A stretch of DNA of 64,000 nucleotides from Salminus brasiliensis (taxonomy: Eukaryota > Chordata > Actinopteri > Characiformes > Bryconidae): NCBI RefSeq assembly GCF_030463535.1, contig NC_132880.1:33132342-33196341 (forward strand), given 5' to 3'. Positions 51,001 to 56,392 of this stretch are shown piece after piece. The translations under genes were made by a program, and so were the position numbers. A model generated the notes under the pieces. It ran no database searches. It was given only the letters and a program-made list of their open reading frames with translations, and was not told the DNA's origin. The stretch's first letter is position 1; the number at the start of each line of letters is the position of its first letter.

Positions 51001-52557
51001 ATTCCTGCTCCAGGCTATTTCATACCAGACTGAATATATTATGATTAGTTCAGAGAACACACCAAACTCTACAAGGTCGTGGGTCCTCAGGTCTATGAAT
51101 CAGTGGCACTGTTGTAGGTGTTCATTTGTTTGTGTTTGTGTTCCTTAATTGCAACATTAAGTCCTCAACGGTTATTTTTGAAACTAAAAGAATTAATTTA
51201 ATGGACTGTAGAGTGCAGTGCTAAGTTAATGATCCTGCATGTGTTATTGTGCTCTGTTTGCAGTGTTGCAGTTCAGAGGATGGCTAATGAGTCTCGCTTC
51301 ATACTGTATGAGTTCTGGGAGCACAGCAGTATGTGGAAGAAGTAAGCCCTATTTCAAATACAGCCCAATCCAAATGTGTACTCATCTTCTTTGTCCAGTA
51401 TGTAAACTAAATACATTGATAAAATTGATCAGTTTAGCCTGATCATGTAGCTTGCACACCAAAAAGAGTACATTGGCATGTAGTGTAGGTCATATTGGTA
51501 TTTATGGGTATAGGAATTGGGCTGATATCAGCAGAAAAGCCTGTAACAAATCTAGCCTAATCTAATGTTCTTTCCTGTGGAGTTGTAGACTTTTTAAATA
51601 GTTTGAGGATGATGACCTTTTAGATGGTCATTTTAAATCAGTGGTTATATAAGTTTTTGTTTAAATTTAGCAAAAAATGTATATATATATATTGGAAAAC
51701 TTGTGAGGATTTTAGAAGAGGTTAATACGTTTGAGCAGGTCTGATTGTTTGTGGTTTGAACTAGGCTTACAGTAGGGAGGTACTGTAGATTCACCAGGAC
51801 CAGGATTCTCTAGCATGTGTGTCTAGTATGTGGGTCTTTTCTGTGTTTAGTCACCTGCAGACAAACTACAGCAAAACCTTCCAGAGGGGCAATGTGGACT
51901 TCTTAGAGACACCCGAGTTAACAACAACTATGCTGGTACCAGGTATAATATTCTCTTTATTATTATACTTAGCAGTAGTCAGACTCTTTAGGCTGTTTAC
52001 ACCTTGCATCAATATGCAATTTTGGTGATCAGATCACGTTTGGATTTCACTTGGCTGCAGGAAAAGCCAGGTGTAAAAACACATCTTCAATGTAGCAAGT
52101 TTACAGGTGAAGGAAAAAACCTACAGTGGAATTTCAGTGGAAGTCAAAAGATTTTATTTGAAGTCATTTAGGAGCTTTTGTATTGGTCCATCATGCAATT
52201 TTGACAGTGCAAAGGACAATTGCCAAATTCAGATGATGTCAAAATATGAAAAAATGGAAGAGGCGAGGGGATAATTATCTGCGGCTGCAGACAATAGCTT
52301 CGTTTCTTATTTCAATTAAACAATTAAATCTAAATGGTTTATGAATTGATGTCATTACCTGCAAAAGATTATTGTCAAAAAGTTTTTGTCCATAAAAAAA
52401 TGCAGCTCTATCTTTGGCCTTCATGGCTTCCCTGTAACTACTCATTAGGACATCTTATTTATTAAGTATTGATTGAGTATATATCCTAATTGATGAGTCT
52501 TACATGCTTGTTGTGTTCCTACCCACAGCGTCATGGTGGGTCCTGAACAACAATTAA
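3256..52557 (+). CDS. necab1: N-terminal EF-hand calcium-binding protein 1 (NECAB1), 13 coding exons, complete
   Basis: Joining 3256-3342, 6347-6371, 9118-9226, 14773-14798, 15562-15659, 25201-25337, 39983-40104, 41555-41631, 43666-43719, 48882-48994, 51264-51341, 51851-51942 and 52529-52557 gives 1047 nt: 348 residues plus TAA, close to the 351 of human NECAB1. Seen: EF-hand loop [12 protein letters not shown] (35-46), a divergent second loop starting DTHNTDN (69-80), a coiled-coil stretch from about 203 ([16 protein letters not shown]), and a C-terminal region of about 246-340 matching the family's ABM (antibiotic-biosynthesis-monooxygenase-like) domain, ending SWWVLNNN. Known: NECABs are cytosolic neuronal Ca2+-binding proteins that mark subsets of interneurons. 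The ATG is set by an in-frame TGA at 3247-3249. I choose NECAB1 over NECAB2/3 from residue agreement along the whole length and from the downstream neighbour pip4p2, as in human 8q21. All splice sites are GT-AG except intron 6 (GC-AG). Confidence 0.95.
4235..4365. mobile_element. AATTTCATGA-core MITE, copy 1
   Basis: Shares CATTGTGTCAATTTCATGAG and AATGGAACAATAGAAATGCT with the copies at 28231 and 42325. Ends not resolved. Confidence 0.45.
5393..5612. mobile_element. AAAGCAGCATT-family repeat, copy 1
   Basis: Begins AAAGCAACATTAGGC, then a CCCCTTACAGTCAGTAATTC segment, CCCTCACTGAAACC and GGGTAGAGTAATATTGCAGG. It aligns with 6553, 8290 (inverted), 40604 and 49808. Confidence 0.6.
5665..6102. 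mobile_element. CACTATATG-family MITE
   Basis: Shares with the other copies the internal phrases GCTGACACAGATGTGCA, GAGCTGTGGAGCAGTGGAAC and GAGCAGGTGTCCCAATAC, ending TTCATATAGTG before TA. The left terminus is missing; a CA microsatellite has expanded at 5700-5731. Confidence 0.8.
5700..5731. repeat. (CA)n microsatellite
   Basis: Uninterrupted CA run inside a MITE, at the site where other copies have only a few CA units. Confidence 0.9.
6347..6371 (+). CDS. necab1: necab1 coding exon 2 (25-nt microexon)
   Basis: Encodes ILRRADKN plus the first base of Asp38, the start of EF-hand loop 1. The acceptor is TTTTTTCAG and the donor GTAAGA. Found by the need to join exons 1 and 3 in frame; it recovers the family motif ILRRADKND exactly. 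Confidence 0.92.
6411..6525 (+). mobile_element. Tc1-like element, terminal fragment
   Basis: CATAACATTAAAACCACTGA then CAGGTGAAGTGAAT and GCAGTGAACAGTCAGGCA. The same terminus is seen inverted at 22120-22153, so this is one end of that family. Confidence 0.6.
6553..6765. mobile_element. AAAGCAGCATT-family repeat, copy 2
   Basis: TTAAAGCAGCATTATGG, TCCTGGGCTCCCCCTA, CTGAAAGTGAAAGAACC, AGAGTAATATTACACGA, then a GCACAGTTATGCAG tail. Confidence 0.65.
7480..8165 (+). pseudogene. Decayed Tc1-like (DD34E) transposase
   Basis: Frame-shifting remnants of a transposase: a [17 protein letters not shown] region near 7557-7607, the [12 protein letters not shown] motif (7917-7952), and the C-terminal [15 protein letters not shown] motif (about 8102-8145) that carries the catalytic Glu. 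The first catalytic Asp region (7790-7815) and the second (about 8010) are altered, and a central segment after CATGGAGGTGGC is deleted. No element termini assigned. Confidence 0.75.
8290..8480. mobile_element. AAAGCAGCATT-family repeat, inverted copy
   Basis: Reverse complement reads TTAAAGCAGCATTATGC, then CTCCCCCTACAGTCAG and TTTGAGCCACCCCTAAC, matching the copy at 49808. The far end is approximate. Confidence 0.6.
9118..9226 (+). CDS. necab1: necab1 coding exon 3 (EF-hands)
   Basis: Residues 38-73 plus two bases of Asp74: the rest of EF loop 1, the linker [12 protein letters not shown] and the start of EF loop 2 (DTHNT). The acceptor is TTTTTACAG and the donor GTAAGT. Confidence 0.93.
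9297..9683 (-). mobile_element. LTR-like dispersed repeat
   Basis: Plus strand begins TGACAAATGATCATGG and ends near GACACCTGTTA. On the minus strand it carries AATAAA (GTTTAATAAATTCCTGC) about 70 bp from its end, the same layout as the solo LTR at 26076. No target duplication found; ends approximate. Confidence 0.4.
11290..11357. mobile_element. GGTTCTT-type MITE terminus
   Basis: GGAACCATTTGAAGCACC then TTTATTTTTAAGAGTGT, the same terminal phrase as at 61790-61803. Confidence 0.5.
13766..13856 (+). mobile_element. Tc1-like element, terminal fragment
   Basis: AGTCATAACATTAAAACC, GGGGTGGATATACTAGG, TGAACAGTCAGTTCTTGAAG: the same family terminus as at 6411, directly abutting the GGTTCTTT array. 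Confidence 0.6.
13848..14355. repeat. Degenerate array of GGTTCTTT/AAAGAACC palindromic units
   Basis: Around ten imperfect repeats of AAAGGTTCTTTACATTTTAA and its complement (e.g. 13860, 14025, 14045, 14138, 14258, 14272) lie in about 500 bp, with variable spacing. It resembles the teleost MITE with AAGAACC/GGTTCTT cores, apparently amplified locally. Confidence 0.55.
14773..14798 (+). CDS. necab1: necab1 coding exon 4 (26-nt microexon)
   Basis: Completes Asp74, then encodes NVDTDELC and one base of Glu83, finishing EF loop 2. The acceptor is TCCTCCAG and the donor GTAAGG. It is too short for any open-frame scan and was placed by phase and by the family motif DELCEYFSQH. Confidence 0.9.
14799..15561. 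other. necab1 intron 4
   Basis: Short AT-rich intron between a microexon and exon 5. No repeat or other feature recognised. Confidence 0.6.
15562..15659 (+). CDS. necab1: necab1 coding exon 5
   Basis: Residues 83-115 ([20 protein letters not shown] and onward, ending KAMDKTKK). The acceptor is TTATTCTTAG and the donor GTGAGT; it ends in phase 0. This helical stretch follows the EF-hands and is nearly invariant in vertebrate NECAB1. Confidence 0.94.
17628..17663. repeat. (TATT)n tract
   Basis: Tetranucleotide TTTA/TATT run of about eight units with one interruption. Confidence 0.8.
19927..20364. mobile_element. CACTATATG-family MITE, full length with TA duplication
   Basis: 438 bp from CACAATGTCCAAATG to TTGTCCACATAGTG, flanked by TA on both sides, as for Tc1/mariner-type targets. 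The termini are inverted repeats, and no transposase is encoded. Confidence 0.8.
21075..21111. repeat. (GT)n microsatellite
   Basis: About 18 uninterrupted GT units. Confidence 0.9.
21438..21502. repeat. (AT)n microsatellite, ~65 bp
   Basis: Perfect AT alternation, self-complementary and able to extrude a cruciform. Confidence 0.92.
21719..22153 (-). mobile_element. Tc1-like element, internally deleted, both inverted termini present
   Basis: Left terminus ATTGGCCATAACATTT and right terminus (complement) ATCAGCCATAACATTAAT. Between them lie remnants of transposase in antisense (CAGTTTTGGTAGGTACTGAC; GTCATCTAGCCATCACAAT). Only a few hundred bases of the original remain. Confidence 0.65.
23107..23197. 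mobile_element. 91-bp palindromic MITE
   Basis: Terminal inverted repeats AAATTTGCCAGTGTTAAAT and its near complement ending TTTGACACTGGCAAATTT, with internal AACACT/AGTGTT repeats, so nearly the whole element folds on itself. No coding capacity. Confidence 0.75.
23268..23480 (+). mobile_element. tRNA-derived SINE, family 1, copy 2 (diverged)
   Basis: Starts GGCAGTGGTGGCCCAG and has the B box GGTTCGATACC (23321-23331) and the shared phrase CTGGGCTCGGCAAGC. It is internally deleted relative to copy 1 and its 3' end after GATGGGTTAAAGGC is eroded. Confidence 0.8.
24640..24794. repeat. Compound CA-rich / (AT)n tract
   Basis: A CA/CCCACA-rich stretch (24640-24734) runs into about 60 bp of perfect (AT)n (24735-24794). 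Confidence 0.9.
25201..25337 (+). CDS. necab1: necab1 coding exon 6, GC donor
   Basis: Residues 116-160 plus two bases of Arg161 ([20 protein letters not shown] to [13 protein letters not shown]). The acceptor is TTATGTACAG. The frame-preserving donor is AG|GCAAGT, a GC donor that otherwise fits the consensus well. Using the nearby GT at 25342 would add four bases and break the reading frame into exon 7. Confidence 0.93.
26076..26673 (-). mobile_element. Solo LTR, 598 bp, with 5-bp target-site duplication
   Basis: The element starts TGTCATG and ends CTGACA (LTR-type TG...CA, with inverted TGTCA/TGACA) and is flanked on both sides by TGTAG (26071-26075 and 26674-26678). Read on the minus strand it has a CATTTAAGG promoter-like motif and an AATAAA about 70 bp before its 3' end, as expected for U3-R-U5. 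No internal retroelement sequence adjoins it, so it looks like a recombined solo LTR. The family is not determined. Confidence 0.75.
26958..27372 (+). mobile_element. Tc1-like element, deletion derivative
   Basis: A left segment with TAAATATTCAGCCTCTTT, an internal GGGGATGGATACAAAAGTCA and CATTAAGAAATGGAGCGAAT (N-terminal transposase remnants), and a right segment with TATTTATGCAGTCACTTTG and TTTCACTTTGACAATAAAG. Ends approximate. Confidence 0.45.
27452..27545. mobile_element. CACTATATG-family MITE, fragment
   Basis: Only the internal part survives (GTCCCTGTAAAGAAGTATTG, AGCAGATAAACATGAACC). Both termini are lost. Confidence 0.6.
27830..28125 (+). pseudogene. Tc1-like transposase remnant
   Basis: GACAACCCACCTGGGGTTTG, GATGAGAGAAAGTTGAACTC and TTTGGCCTGAATGGCAAA correspond to the region around the first catalytic Asp ([12 protein letters not shown] type). 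Several stops; short. Confidence 0.45.
28201..28490 (-). mobile_element. Tc1-like fragment interrupted by a MITE
   Basis: 28201-28230 (ATCAGCCATGACATTAAAAC...) and 28402-28490 (GGTAGGTCCGAATC, GACCTCTGAAGGTGCC, ATCAGCAGATACTTTAAG) are consecutive parts of one family, separated by the MITE at 28231-28395. Confidence 0.6.
28231..28395. mobile_element. AATTTCATGA-core MITE inserted in a Tc1 fragment
   Basis: Internal AAATTTCATGATGAGTGGAC, CCAATAGATATGATAAG, TTGACGTCCATTGAAAG. It is flanked by TGCCTA at 28225-28230 and 28396-28401, and splits a Tc1-like sequence that continues on both sides. Confidence 0.6.
30060..30232. mobile_element. CACTATATG-family MITE, internally deleted
   Basis: Left terminus CACTATATGGGCAAAAGTAC after TA, then TTGGAGCATTGCTGTGAGGA and the GATCACCATCCCACCTCATC phrase. 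The right half is missing. A second CACTATAT occurs at 30233. Confidence 0.7.
31230..31388 (-). mobile_element. Tc1-like fragment (antisense, N-terminal part)
   Basis: TTGGCAGCGATTACAGCCTC, CAGTCTTCTCTGCAGATCT and GCGCTCTGGATCAGGTTTCA are typical of the antisense 5' region of fish Tc1. It is abruptly replaced at 31389 by an unrelated repeat tail. Confidence 0.5.
31389..31640 (-). mobile_element. LINE-type 3' tail with (TCAGAA)n
   Basis: ATCAGAATCAGAATC followed by CTCTTTATTTTGCCAAGTA and TACACATACAAGGAATTTTA. Read on the minus strand this is a 3' end finishing in short GATTCT repeats, the form typical of CR1/L2/Rex-type LINE ends in fish. The LINE body is absent. Confidence 0.45.
32480..32500. 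repeat. C-rich tract
   Basis: Runs of five, five and nine C separated by single A, isolated in AT-rich intron 6. Confidence 0.75.
32990..33856 (+). pseudogene. Tc1-like transposase, C-terminal half, one frameshift, with right terminus
   Basis: Two overlapping open frames (32991-33398 and 33346-33642) together read as the catalytic part of a DD34E transposase: [13 protein letters not shown] with the first Asp, WVFQHDND with the second, and [13 protein letters not shown] with the Glu, ending [18 protein letters not shown] small indel near 33358 breaks the frame right after the second Asp. The right inverted terminus GGTCAAACACTTATTTCCTC ends at 33856. The DNA-binding half and left terminus are missing, so it cannot be active. 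Confidence 0.85.
34990..35271 (-). mobile_element. tRNA-derived SINE, family 1, copy 3 (reverse)
   Basis: Reverse complement of copy 1: it ends GCCACCACTGC at the 5' head, with the B box (plus-strand GGAATCGAACC) at 35212-35222. It is the best preserved, with the distal GTACAGTGTGCACTGTACAG and AAATACGTG-like tail intact. Confidence 0.85.
35425..35462. repeat. (TA)n imperfect tract
   Basis: TATATATTATATATATATAT-type run in intron 6. Confidence 0.75.
37848..38106 (+). mobile_element. tRNA-derived SINE, family 2
   Basis: A different pol III-type head: A-box-like GTGGTCCAGCGG (37853-37864) and degenerate B box AGTTCGGATCT (37899-37909). The tail reads GGGTAATTGGCAATCC then TTGGAGAGACAATGGGTG and an A-rich end. 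The 120-codon frame across it is incidental. Confidence 0.6.
39909..39947. repeat. (TG)n microsatellite just before exon 7
   Basis: TG run with two interruptions, 35 bp upstream of the exon 7 acceptor and within reach of the branch-point region. Confidence 0.85.
39983..40104 (+). CDS. necab1: necab1 coding exon 7
   Basis: Residues 161-201 plus one base of Gly202: [13 protein letters not shown], then a basic, Ser/Asn-rich linker ([18 protein letters not shown]). The acceptor is TCTCTTTCACAG and the donor GTGTTT, a weaker match to consensus. The linker is the least conserved part of the middle region. Confidence 0.92.
40105..41554. other. necab1 intron 7
   Basis: Contains an AAAGCAGCATT-family repeat (40604-40830). 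The remainder is AT-rich and unrecognised. Confidence 0.6.
40604..40830. mobile_element. AAAGCAGCATT-family repeat, diverged copy
   Basis: TTAAAGCAGCATTATGCAAG, a diverged middle with TTCAGTTGTGGAGAGTAATT, and CTGAAGTGAAAGAAACATG near the end. Confidence 0.5.
41555..41631 (+). CDS. necab1: necab1 coding exon 8 (coiled coil)
   Basis: Residues 202-227 ([12 protein letters not shown] to RLEKK), a heptad-like helix rich in Leu, Ile, Lys and Glu that corresponds to the coiled-coil/NHR segment of the family. The acceptor is CTTCTGCAG and the donor GTAACA; it ends in phase 0. Confidence 0.93.
41783..42191. mobile_element. CACTATATG-family MITE
   Basis: Begins inside the family at TTGCTGACACAGATGTGCAA and runs to TTTGGTCCATATAGTG followed by TA. 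The left terminus is eroded. Confidence 0.75.
42325..42545. mobile_element. AATTTCATGA-core MITE, copy 3
   Basis: CATTGTGTCAGAATTTTATA, GAATGGAGCAATAAAAATGC and TTGACTTCCATTCAAATTTA match copies 1 and 2. Ends approximate. Confidence 0.5.
42709..43096. repeat. Foldback element: 104-bp inverted arms around a 180-bp centre
   Basis: The arm at 42709-42812 (CTCTGGCATCAATGGCCTGT...) is matched in inverse complement by 42993-43096 at roughly 80% identity over the full length without gaps, judged by eye. Weaker symmetry continues outward (GATTGCTC against TATTGCTC). Near the centre is a 9-bp perfect stem GGACACAAT/ATTGTGTCC. Probably a palindromic MITE or foldback transposon; family not recognised. 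Confidence 0.7.
43666..43719 (+). CDS. necab1: necab1 coding exon 9
   Basis: Residues 228-245 ([18 protein letters not shown]), an acidic 54-nt symmetric exon. The acceptor is TTTTGTCAG and the donor GTAACT. Being phase 0 at both ends, it could be skipped without a frameshift; no sequence evidence shows that it is. Confidence 0.92.
43964..44049. repeat. Compound (GT)n(GA)n microsatellite
   Basis: About 16 bp of GT then about 68 bp of mostly GA. Confidence 0.88.
44194..44218. repeat. (CA)n microsatellite
   Basis: About 12 CA units. Confidence 0.85.
44466..44650 (+). mobile_element. LTR-end-like fragment with a short tandem duplication
   Basis: Contains two adjacent copies of a ~24-bp unit (TTGCCTGTTTCAGACTCTGA), then GGACACTGCCCCTGGCTTGC and an AATAAA within CTAATAAACTC. 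It resembles the 3' part of fish LTR or other retroelement ends. Boundaries and class uncertain. Confidence 0.35.
45003..45041. repeat. (GT)n microsatellite
   Basis: About 19 uninterrupted GT units. Confidence 0.9.
45958..46386. mobile_element. CACTATATG-family MITE, inverted copy
   Basis: Opposite orientation to the neighbours: CTGCTCATTCACTGTTTCTT at its left and GGGATGTCCACAAACATTTG at its right. The outermost bases of both termini have decayed. Confidence 0.75.
48495..48702. mobile_element. GGTTCTA/AGAACC-type MITE
   Basis: Repeated AGAACCAT units (48507, 48541, 48649), AAAGAACCCTC and an AGAGAGTGCTTA end. Shares its style and terminal TTTTAGAGAGTG with other copies. Confidence 0.5.
48882..48994 (+). 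CDS. necab1: necab1 coding exon 10 (ABM domain start)
   Basis: Residues 246-282 plus two bases of His283 ([20 protein letters not shown] to QTGCL). It begins the C-terminal ABM-like domain. The acceptor is TTTTTTTTAAG and the donor GTGAGT. Confidence 0.93.
49808..50110. mobile_element. AAAGCAGCATT-family repeat, best-preserved copy
   Basis: TTTAAAGCAGCATTGCG, GGGCTCCCCCTACAGTCAGG, TTCGAGCCACCACTGAAGG, CTGAAACTGAAAGAATC, GGTAGAGTAATATTAC, then a GCGTTAAGCAG end. Non-coding in all frames. Confidence 0.65.
50210..50320. mobile_element. GGTTCTT-type MITE remnant
   Basis: Contains TTCTTAAAGAACCATG, GAGAGTGTGAAGAACC and TAAAGCTGTAAAGAATC. Short and eroded. Confidence 0.4.
51264..51341 (+). CDS. 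necab1: necab1 coding exon 11 (ABM domain)
   Basis: Residues 283-308 plus two bases of Asn309 ([20 protein letters not shown] and HSSMWK). The aromatic motif LYEFWE is a conserved core strand of the ABM fold in NECABs. The acceptor is TGTTTGCAG and the donor GTAAGC. Confidence 0.93.
51342..52528. other. necab1 introns 11 (51342-51850) and 12 (51943-52528)
   Basis: Two short introns around exon 12. Apart from a short (TA)n near 51680 I see no repeat or other feature. Confidence 0.6.
51851..51942 (+). CDS. necab1: necab1 coding exon 12 (ABM domain)
   Basis: Residues 309-339 plus one base of Ala340 ([20 protein letters not shown] to TMLVP). The acceptor is CTGTGTTTAG and the donor GTATAA. Near-identical to the mammalian protein. 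Confidence 0.93.
52529..52557 (+). CDS. necab1: necab1 coding exon 13, C-terminus
   Basis: Encodes ASWWVLNNN and the TAA stop. The acceptor is CTACCCACAG. The 3' UTR follows directly. The terminal SWW-LNNN is the family's usual end. Confidence 0.93.
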
Positions 52558-53065
52558 AGCGGATGGAGTCCAGCTGTACTGACACAAGATAATGAGGACC
52601 AAAAAGGAAGCTAGTTTGACATCGATATTTCTTAATCATCTGACAGTGCACCCTTGTGTTAACGCTTGCTGTGACATCTTGGTGAATACCATCAGAAATC
52701 CATGTTCCCTCATCGTTAGCTCTTTAAACTGACTACATTCCTAGATGTGACCTTTGAAGCAATGACCTCATCAGTCTGATGATGGCGCTCAGTGACATCA
52801 TCACTGTGTTGATGTTTCTTCAGGATTAGCACCTTGTTAATCTGTGACTCAGCAGTACTGAGCTGCATCGTCCTGTGTCGTTGTAGATAGTGTATGTAAG
52901 TATCAGGACTCAAGGCCTCAATCCTTATGTAGCAGTACTTGTGAGATGATCAACCCTGACAAACCACAGGTTTTTGACACTACTGTTCTTGTATAAAGGG
53001 ACTCCCCTGTTGCTGTATTTTATGTTTTTCAGCTCTGAATAAATGTAAAGCTATCGTTGCCTTGA
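52558..53065 (+). other. necab1: necab1 3' UTR
   Basis: Follows the TAA and runs to just past an AATAAA signal at 53038. About 0.5 kb, with no recognised repeat inside. The end is estimated as 15-25 nt after the signal. Confidence 0.65.
53038..53043 (+). terminator. necab1 polyadenylation signal AATAAA
   Basis: A canonical hexamer 481 bp after the stop codon, followed within 30 nt by a GT-rich stretch (TGACTGGTGTTTCATG) typical of a downstream element. Confidence 0.7.
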
Positions 53066-54925
53066 CTGGTGTTTCATGTTTTTAAGCCGTAACCTGTTTC
53101 TGCGTCTCAGCATTTCTGTCTTGGAATTCAAGGATCTTGGATGTGGACATACAGTCCTAGCTAGTGGATAAACTGTAAGCTTGTAAGCTAGTTGGATAAA
53201 CCTACTCATAGTCGGATAGGCTAGTCTTTGCTCCCCAGTGCATTAGCCATTGCTATCCAATGTTGCTGGTTCACCGGTCGTCCTTCCTTGGACCACTTTG
53301 GTAGGTACTGACAACTGCATAACAGGAACACCTGCTGTTTTGGAGATGCTCTGGTCTAGTCGTCTAGCCACCAGACTTTGGCTTTTGTGGCTCAAATCCT
53401 TACATTTTTTCTTGCTCACAAGCCAGTAAAGTTATAGTTCTCCTGTTGAAATCAGGAGTACATAGATAAGATACAGAGTGATATACAAAGGTCCAGGAAG
53501 TATAGATAACACTGCATTGACTAGAAAAGGTCAGAGCAAAACATTTATGAGCTGTTTTTAAAAACAGCTAGTCTGATAAGCTTGTATTATAGTCACACAA
53601 ATGCAAGTCTACATACAATTGCCTGTTCCAAAAGCCAAATTGTGTTGACCACTGATAAAAGTTATAAAAGGGTAAATTATTCAAGGGAATGAGTACTTTA
53701 CATATATTACATACTATATAAAAGGTCCCCCTCATTAGTCCATAAATCAATACATGGTCATCAGCTTCAGCAACGTTGTATATCTGATTTGGTAACTAAC
53801 TCTGTAAGGACCACAGACATGAGACCTGGTCAACAGGTAGTACTCTCTCCTGCTACCCGGGCACATACAATGAGTCTAATTGGCCTAAAGGGGGTAGTAC
53901 AGTATGTTTTGGCCCATACTTTAGACACTGTGAGACCTGCAGACATAAATCTGTTTTCTGCTCATTCATAACCGGTCATCGGAACTGTTTGCTTTTTTTT
54001 TTTTGCATTTGTTTTCCAAAATATAAGGGTGCTATGGCATATAAATACCTCTAGACTTATAAAAAATGTGTTCAGCAATTTTGTAATTGCAAATCGAATT
54101 AGAAATTGAACTGCTGGTCTAGCCTTTAACCTTGTTTGTTTGAAGTCTACTGTCTAGTATCCCATGATCAAAAGGTCAAATTGAAATGATCATTTGAAGG
54201 CCCCTAATGAAAAATCATAATATGAAGACCTGTTGATGAACTCTGAACCTTTTACTGGTGCCACTTGTACATATTGCATTTATATGGTGTATTTATATTC
54301 CAGGTCTTTTATTTACATTCAATAAAGTGTGTCCAAGTGTGCTTTAACAGCCACTGTGTGGCTCAGCCGCAGTATTTAGGCTATTTGTTGGGACAATTAA
54401 AAAAAGAAAATAGAAATATTTATGCATTAGCATCTTTAAAACATGTTTTAAATGTTAGAATTATGAAAAACATGCATTTAATGAGGTGTGTCCAATCCTT
54501 TGTTCTAATATATTACAAGTAGCAAGATTTGTATGGCCTTCCAGACCCACGTTGTATATTTTATTCCTCATAAGTAAAGGTGCCTGGTCTTTGTTAAGGG
54601 AACACTGCCTCCCAGTGGACACTCAGAATACTCAGCCCCTTGATGATCTCAGCAACAGAACTGGTTTGAAAAGTGGCACAGCATTAATGAAGCACATTAG
54701 TGAAGCAGATTGTCTGTTGTTTTTGTTTTCATTATCTTTTTAATTTAGGATTGACTACTGCTATAGAAACGTTACGCTGGCTCACAGTCAAATGCCATAA
54801 TTGTAAATAGAGGGCTGTATTATGTTTTAAAAATGCCAGAATATCAGAAAGAAAATATCACCAGAAGATGAAAACACAATTGACAAAAGATGCTAAGACA
54901 TGTATTTGACTATACTGTCAAATAG
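53066..54925. other. Intergenic gap between necab1 and pip4p2
   Basis: Convergent intergenic DNA of about 1.9 kb. It contains a fragment of a Tc1-like transposase in antisense (53262-53410). No open frame with recognisable homology is present; a C8orf88 homologue, which lies between these genes in mammals, was not seen. Confidence 0.5.
53262..53410 (-). pseudogene. Tc1-like transposase fragment (antisense)
   Basis: GGTTCACCGGTCGTCCTTCC, TTGGTAGGTACTGACAACTG and TTTTGGAGATGCTCTGG match the N-terminal helix-turn-helix coding part of the same family as 21719. No termini. It lies just past the necab1 polyA site. Confidence 0.6.
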
Positions 54926-54931
54926 TTTATT
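54926..54931 (-). terminator. Candidate pip4p2 polyadenylation signal
   Basis: AATAAA on the minus strand (TTTATT on plus), about 1.3 kb after the stop, followed on the minus strand by T-rich sequence. Other hexamers within the UTR could be used instead. Confidence 0.35.
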
Positions 54932-56248
54932 CATGAATAGACTCGTTCAACAACAAAAAAAACTCTGCTGTGGATAATAGTGCTTGTATAGTGGGCTGAT
55001 TCAACTGATTTATGTAAAGTGATGCACACACACAGGAAGTACACCAAAGAGACCTTTTTTCCTCTCCATTTTATTGATAAATTATCAGTTTTAAAAAGAC
55101 CCAAGCCATATTCCAACTCAAGCTACAGTCTCGGTGTACCGAACAAACTATGTACAAAGAATTTATTTGTTTGTCACATTCAGAACAAGATTAGTAACTA
55201 CAGTTGTGCCCATTTGTCCTGACGAAGGTAGGGAACTACTGCGGCGCTAGCAAGGACTGACCATGTGTTGGAATCAGGCAGGCAGCAGAGGCATGTCCAT
55301 TCTACTTATAGGGAACAGCACTAGATTCAGGGCCTAACACTTCAACACTGTCCTTTCAGGGACAGAGAAATCAAACACTGCTCTGCGGTACAAAATAATC
55401 AAACGAAAATCATGCATGTGTGATTTTCTCCATTCAGTACATGTAACATCTCGCTGCTAACTGATGAGCCAAATAAACAGGTGCAGTGTGTGTGTGTGTG
55501 CACACGTGAGTGTGTGAGCATGCGGTTGTTTTTGTTTTAGTCTGAAAGCCACAAAACTAAAGATTGTATTGCTCACAGTGAGATACAGCGGCTTAATCGG
55601 CATGGATTTGAGAATACTGACAAATTTCCTCGGGGGACCTTCTACCCGCCGAGAGACACAGAAACAGGAACATTGGCACAGGACCGTAAGGAACATTACA
55701 GATATCTGAAGGTTTAAATGCAACACAGTACCTTTGTTGAGTGTGGGCAGATTTTGTTTCTTAATACATTAACGTTCAGCTTTTTACAGCTGTGACAGCT
55801 AGCAGCAACAGAACAGAATAATTGCATAAAAGGTGTAGTGCAATGGGCAAATTGTTCATCTCTTTTGGTCAGGTCAGTAACAAAATGCAGTAAAACATGT
55901 ATACACTCTCCATCCAGTAGGGGCTGTAGTTACTCGAAGCCAGCCAAAATCCACAAGGCATGCCAAGCAGACTTAGAACAATTCCATCTGATCAACGTTT
56001 CATATAATTGCCAGCAATACTGATTTCAGTTTATTCAAAATTCTACCTTATCCAACCATTTACGAGCTTAATTCGGCTAAACAATAAATATCAGAGCCAA
56101 TCAAGATTAAAGGTTCAACATTCTCAGTCACCTCAAAACCCCAAGCTGGATTTTTGTTCTCCTACACTGAACAACCATTCAAATGTACACCTGTTAAAAT
56201 CAGGATAAAATGAAATACTAAAAGAACTTGTTGAATGATGGACACTGT
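54926..56248 (-). other. pip4p2: pip4p2 3' UTR (approximate)
   Basis: Sequence following the TAG on the minus strand, largely free of recognised repeats apart from a short CA/GT tract near 55485-55515. Minus-strand AATAAA hexamers lie at 54926-54931 and also nearer the stop (around 55161 and 56031), so the true end is uncertain. Confidence 0.4.
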
Positions 56249-56392
56249 CTATGCGAAGGTGTTCTCTGGATAGCTGACTTTAATTGCTCCCCAGTAGCAG
56301 GCCCGTACCAGACAGATAAGGCCAAGCAGATATGCGAAGGCCCAGGAAACGTAGGTAGCATGGTAACGGCTAGCAAAGTCTTGAGTGCCCAC
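56249..56392 (-). CDS. pip4p2: pip4p2 terminal coding exon, second transmembrane segment
   Basis: 47 residues plus [17 protein letters not shown], then the span [20 protein letters not shown] and the tail [13 protein letters not shown]. The acceptor is CTTCCCCCCAG. The tail differs from human YPEHSFA by conservative changes. Confidence 0.94.
   Translation of the reverse strand: MGTQDFASRYHATYVSWAFAYLLGLICLVRACYWGAIKVSYPENTFA

Larger units (their letters stand above)
48995..51263. other. necab1 intron 10
   Basis: Contains a 10-12-bp tandem (CTCGTGGAG repeated near 49151), an AAAGCAGCATT-family repeat (49808-50110) and GGTTCTT-type MITE remnants (about 49560-49760 and 50210-50320). The rest is unrecognised. 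Confidence 0.6.

Noticed and set aside
53066..54925. C8orf88-like gene between necab1 and pip4p2
   Set aside because: Looked for because of human synteny; no frame resembling it was found.
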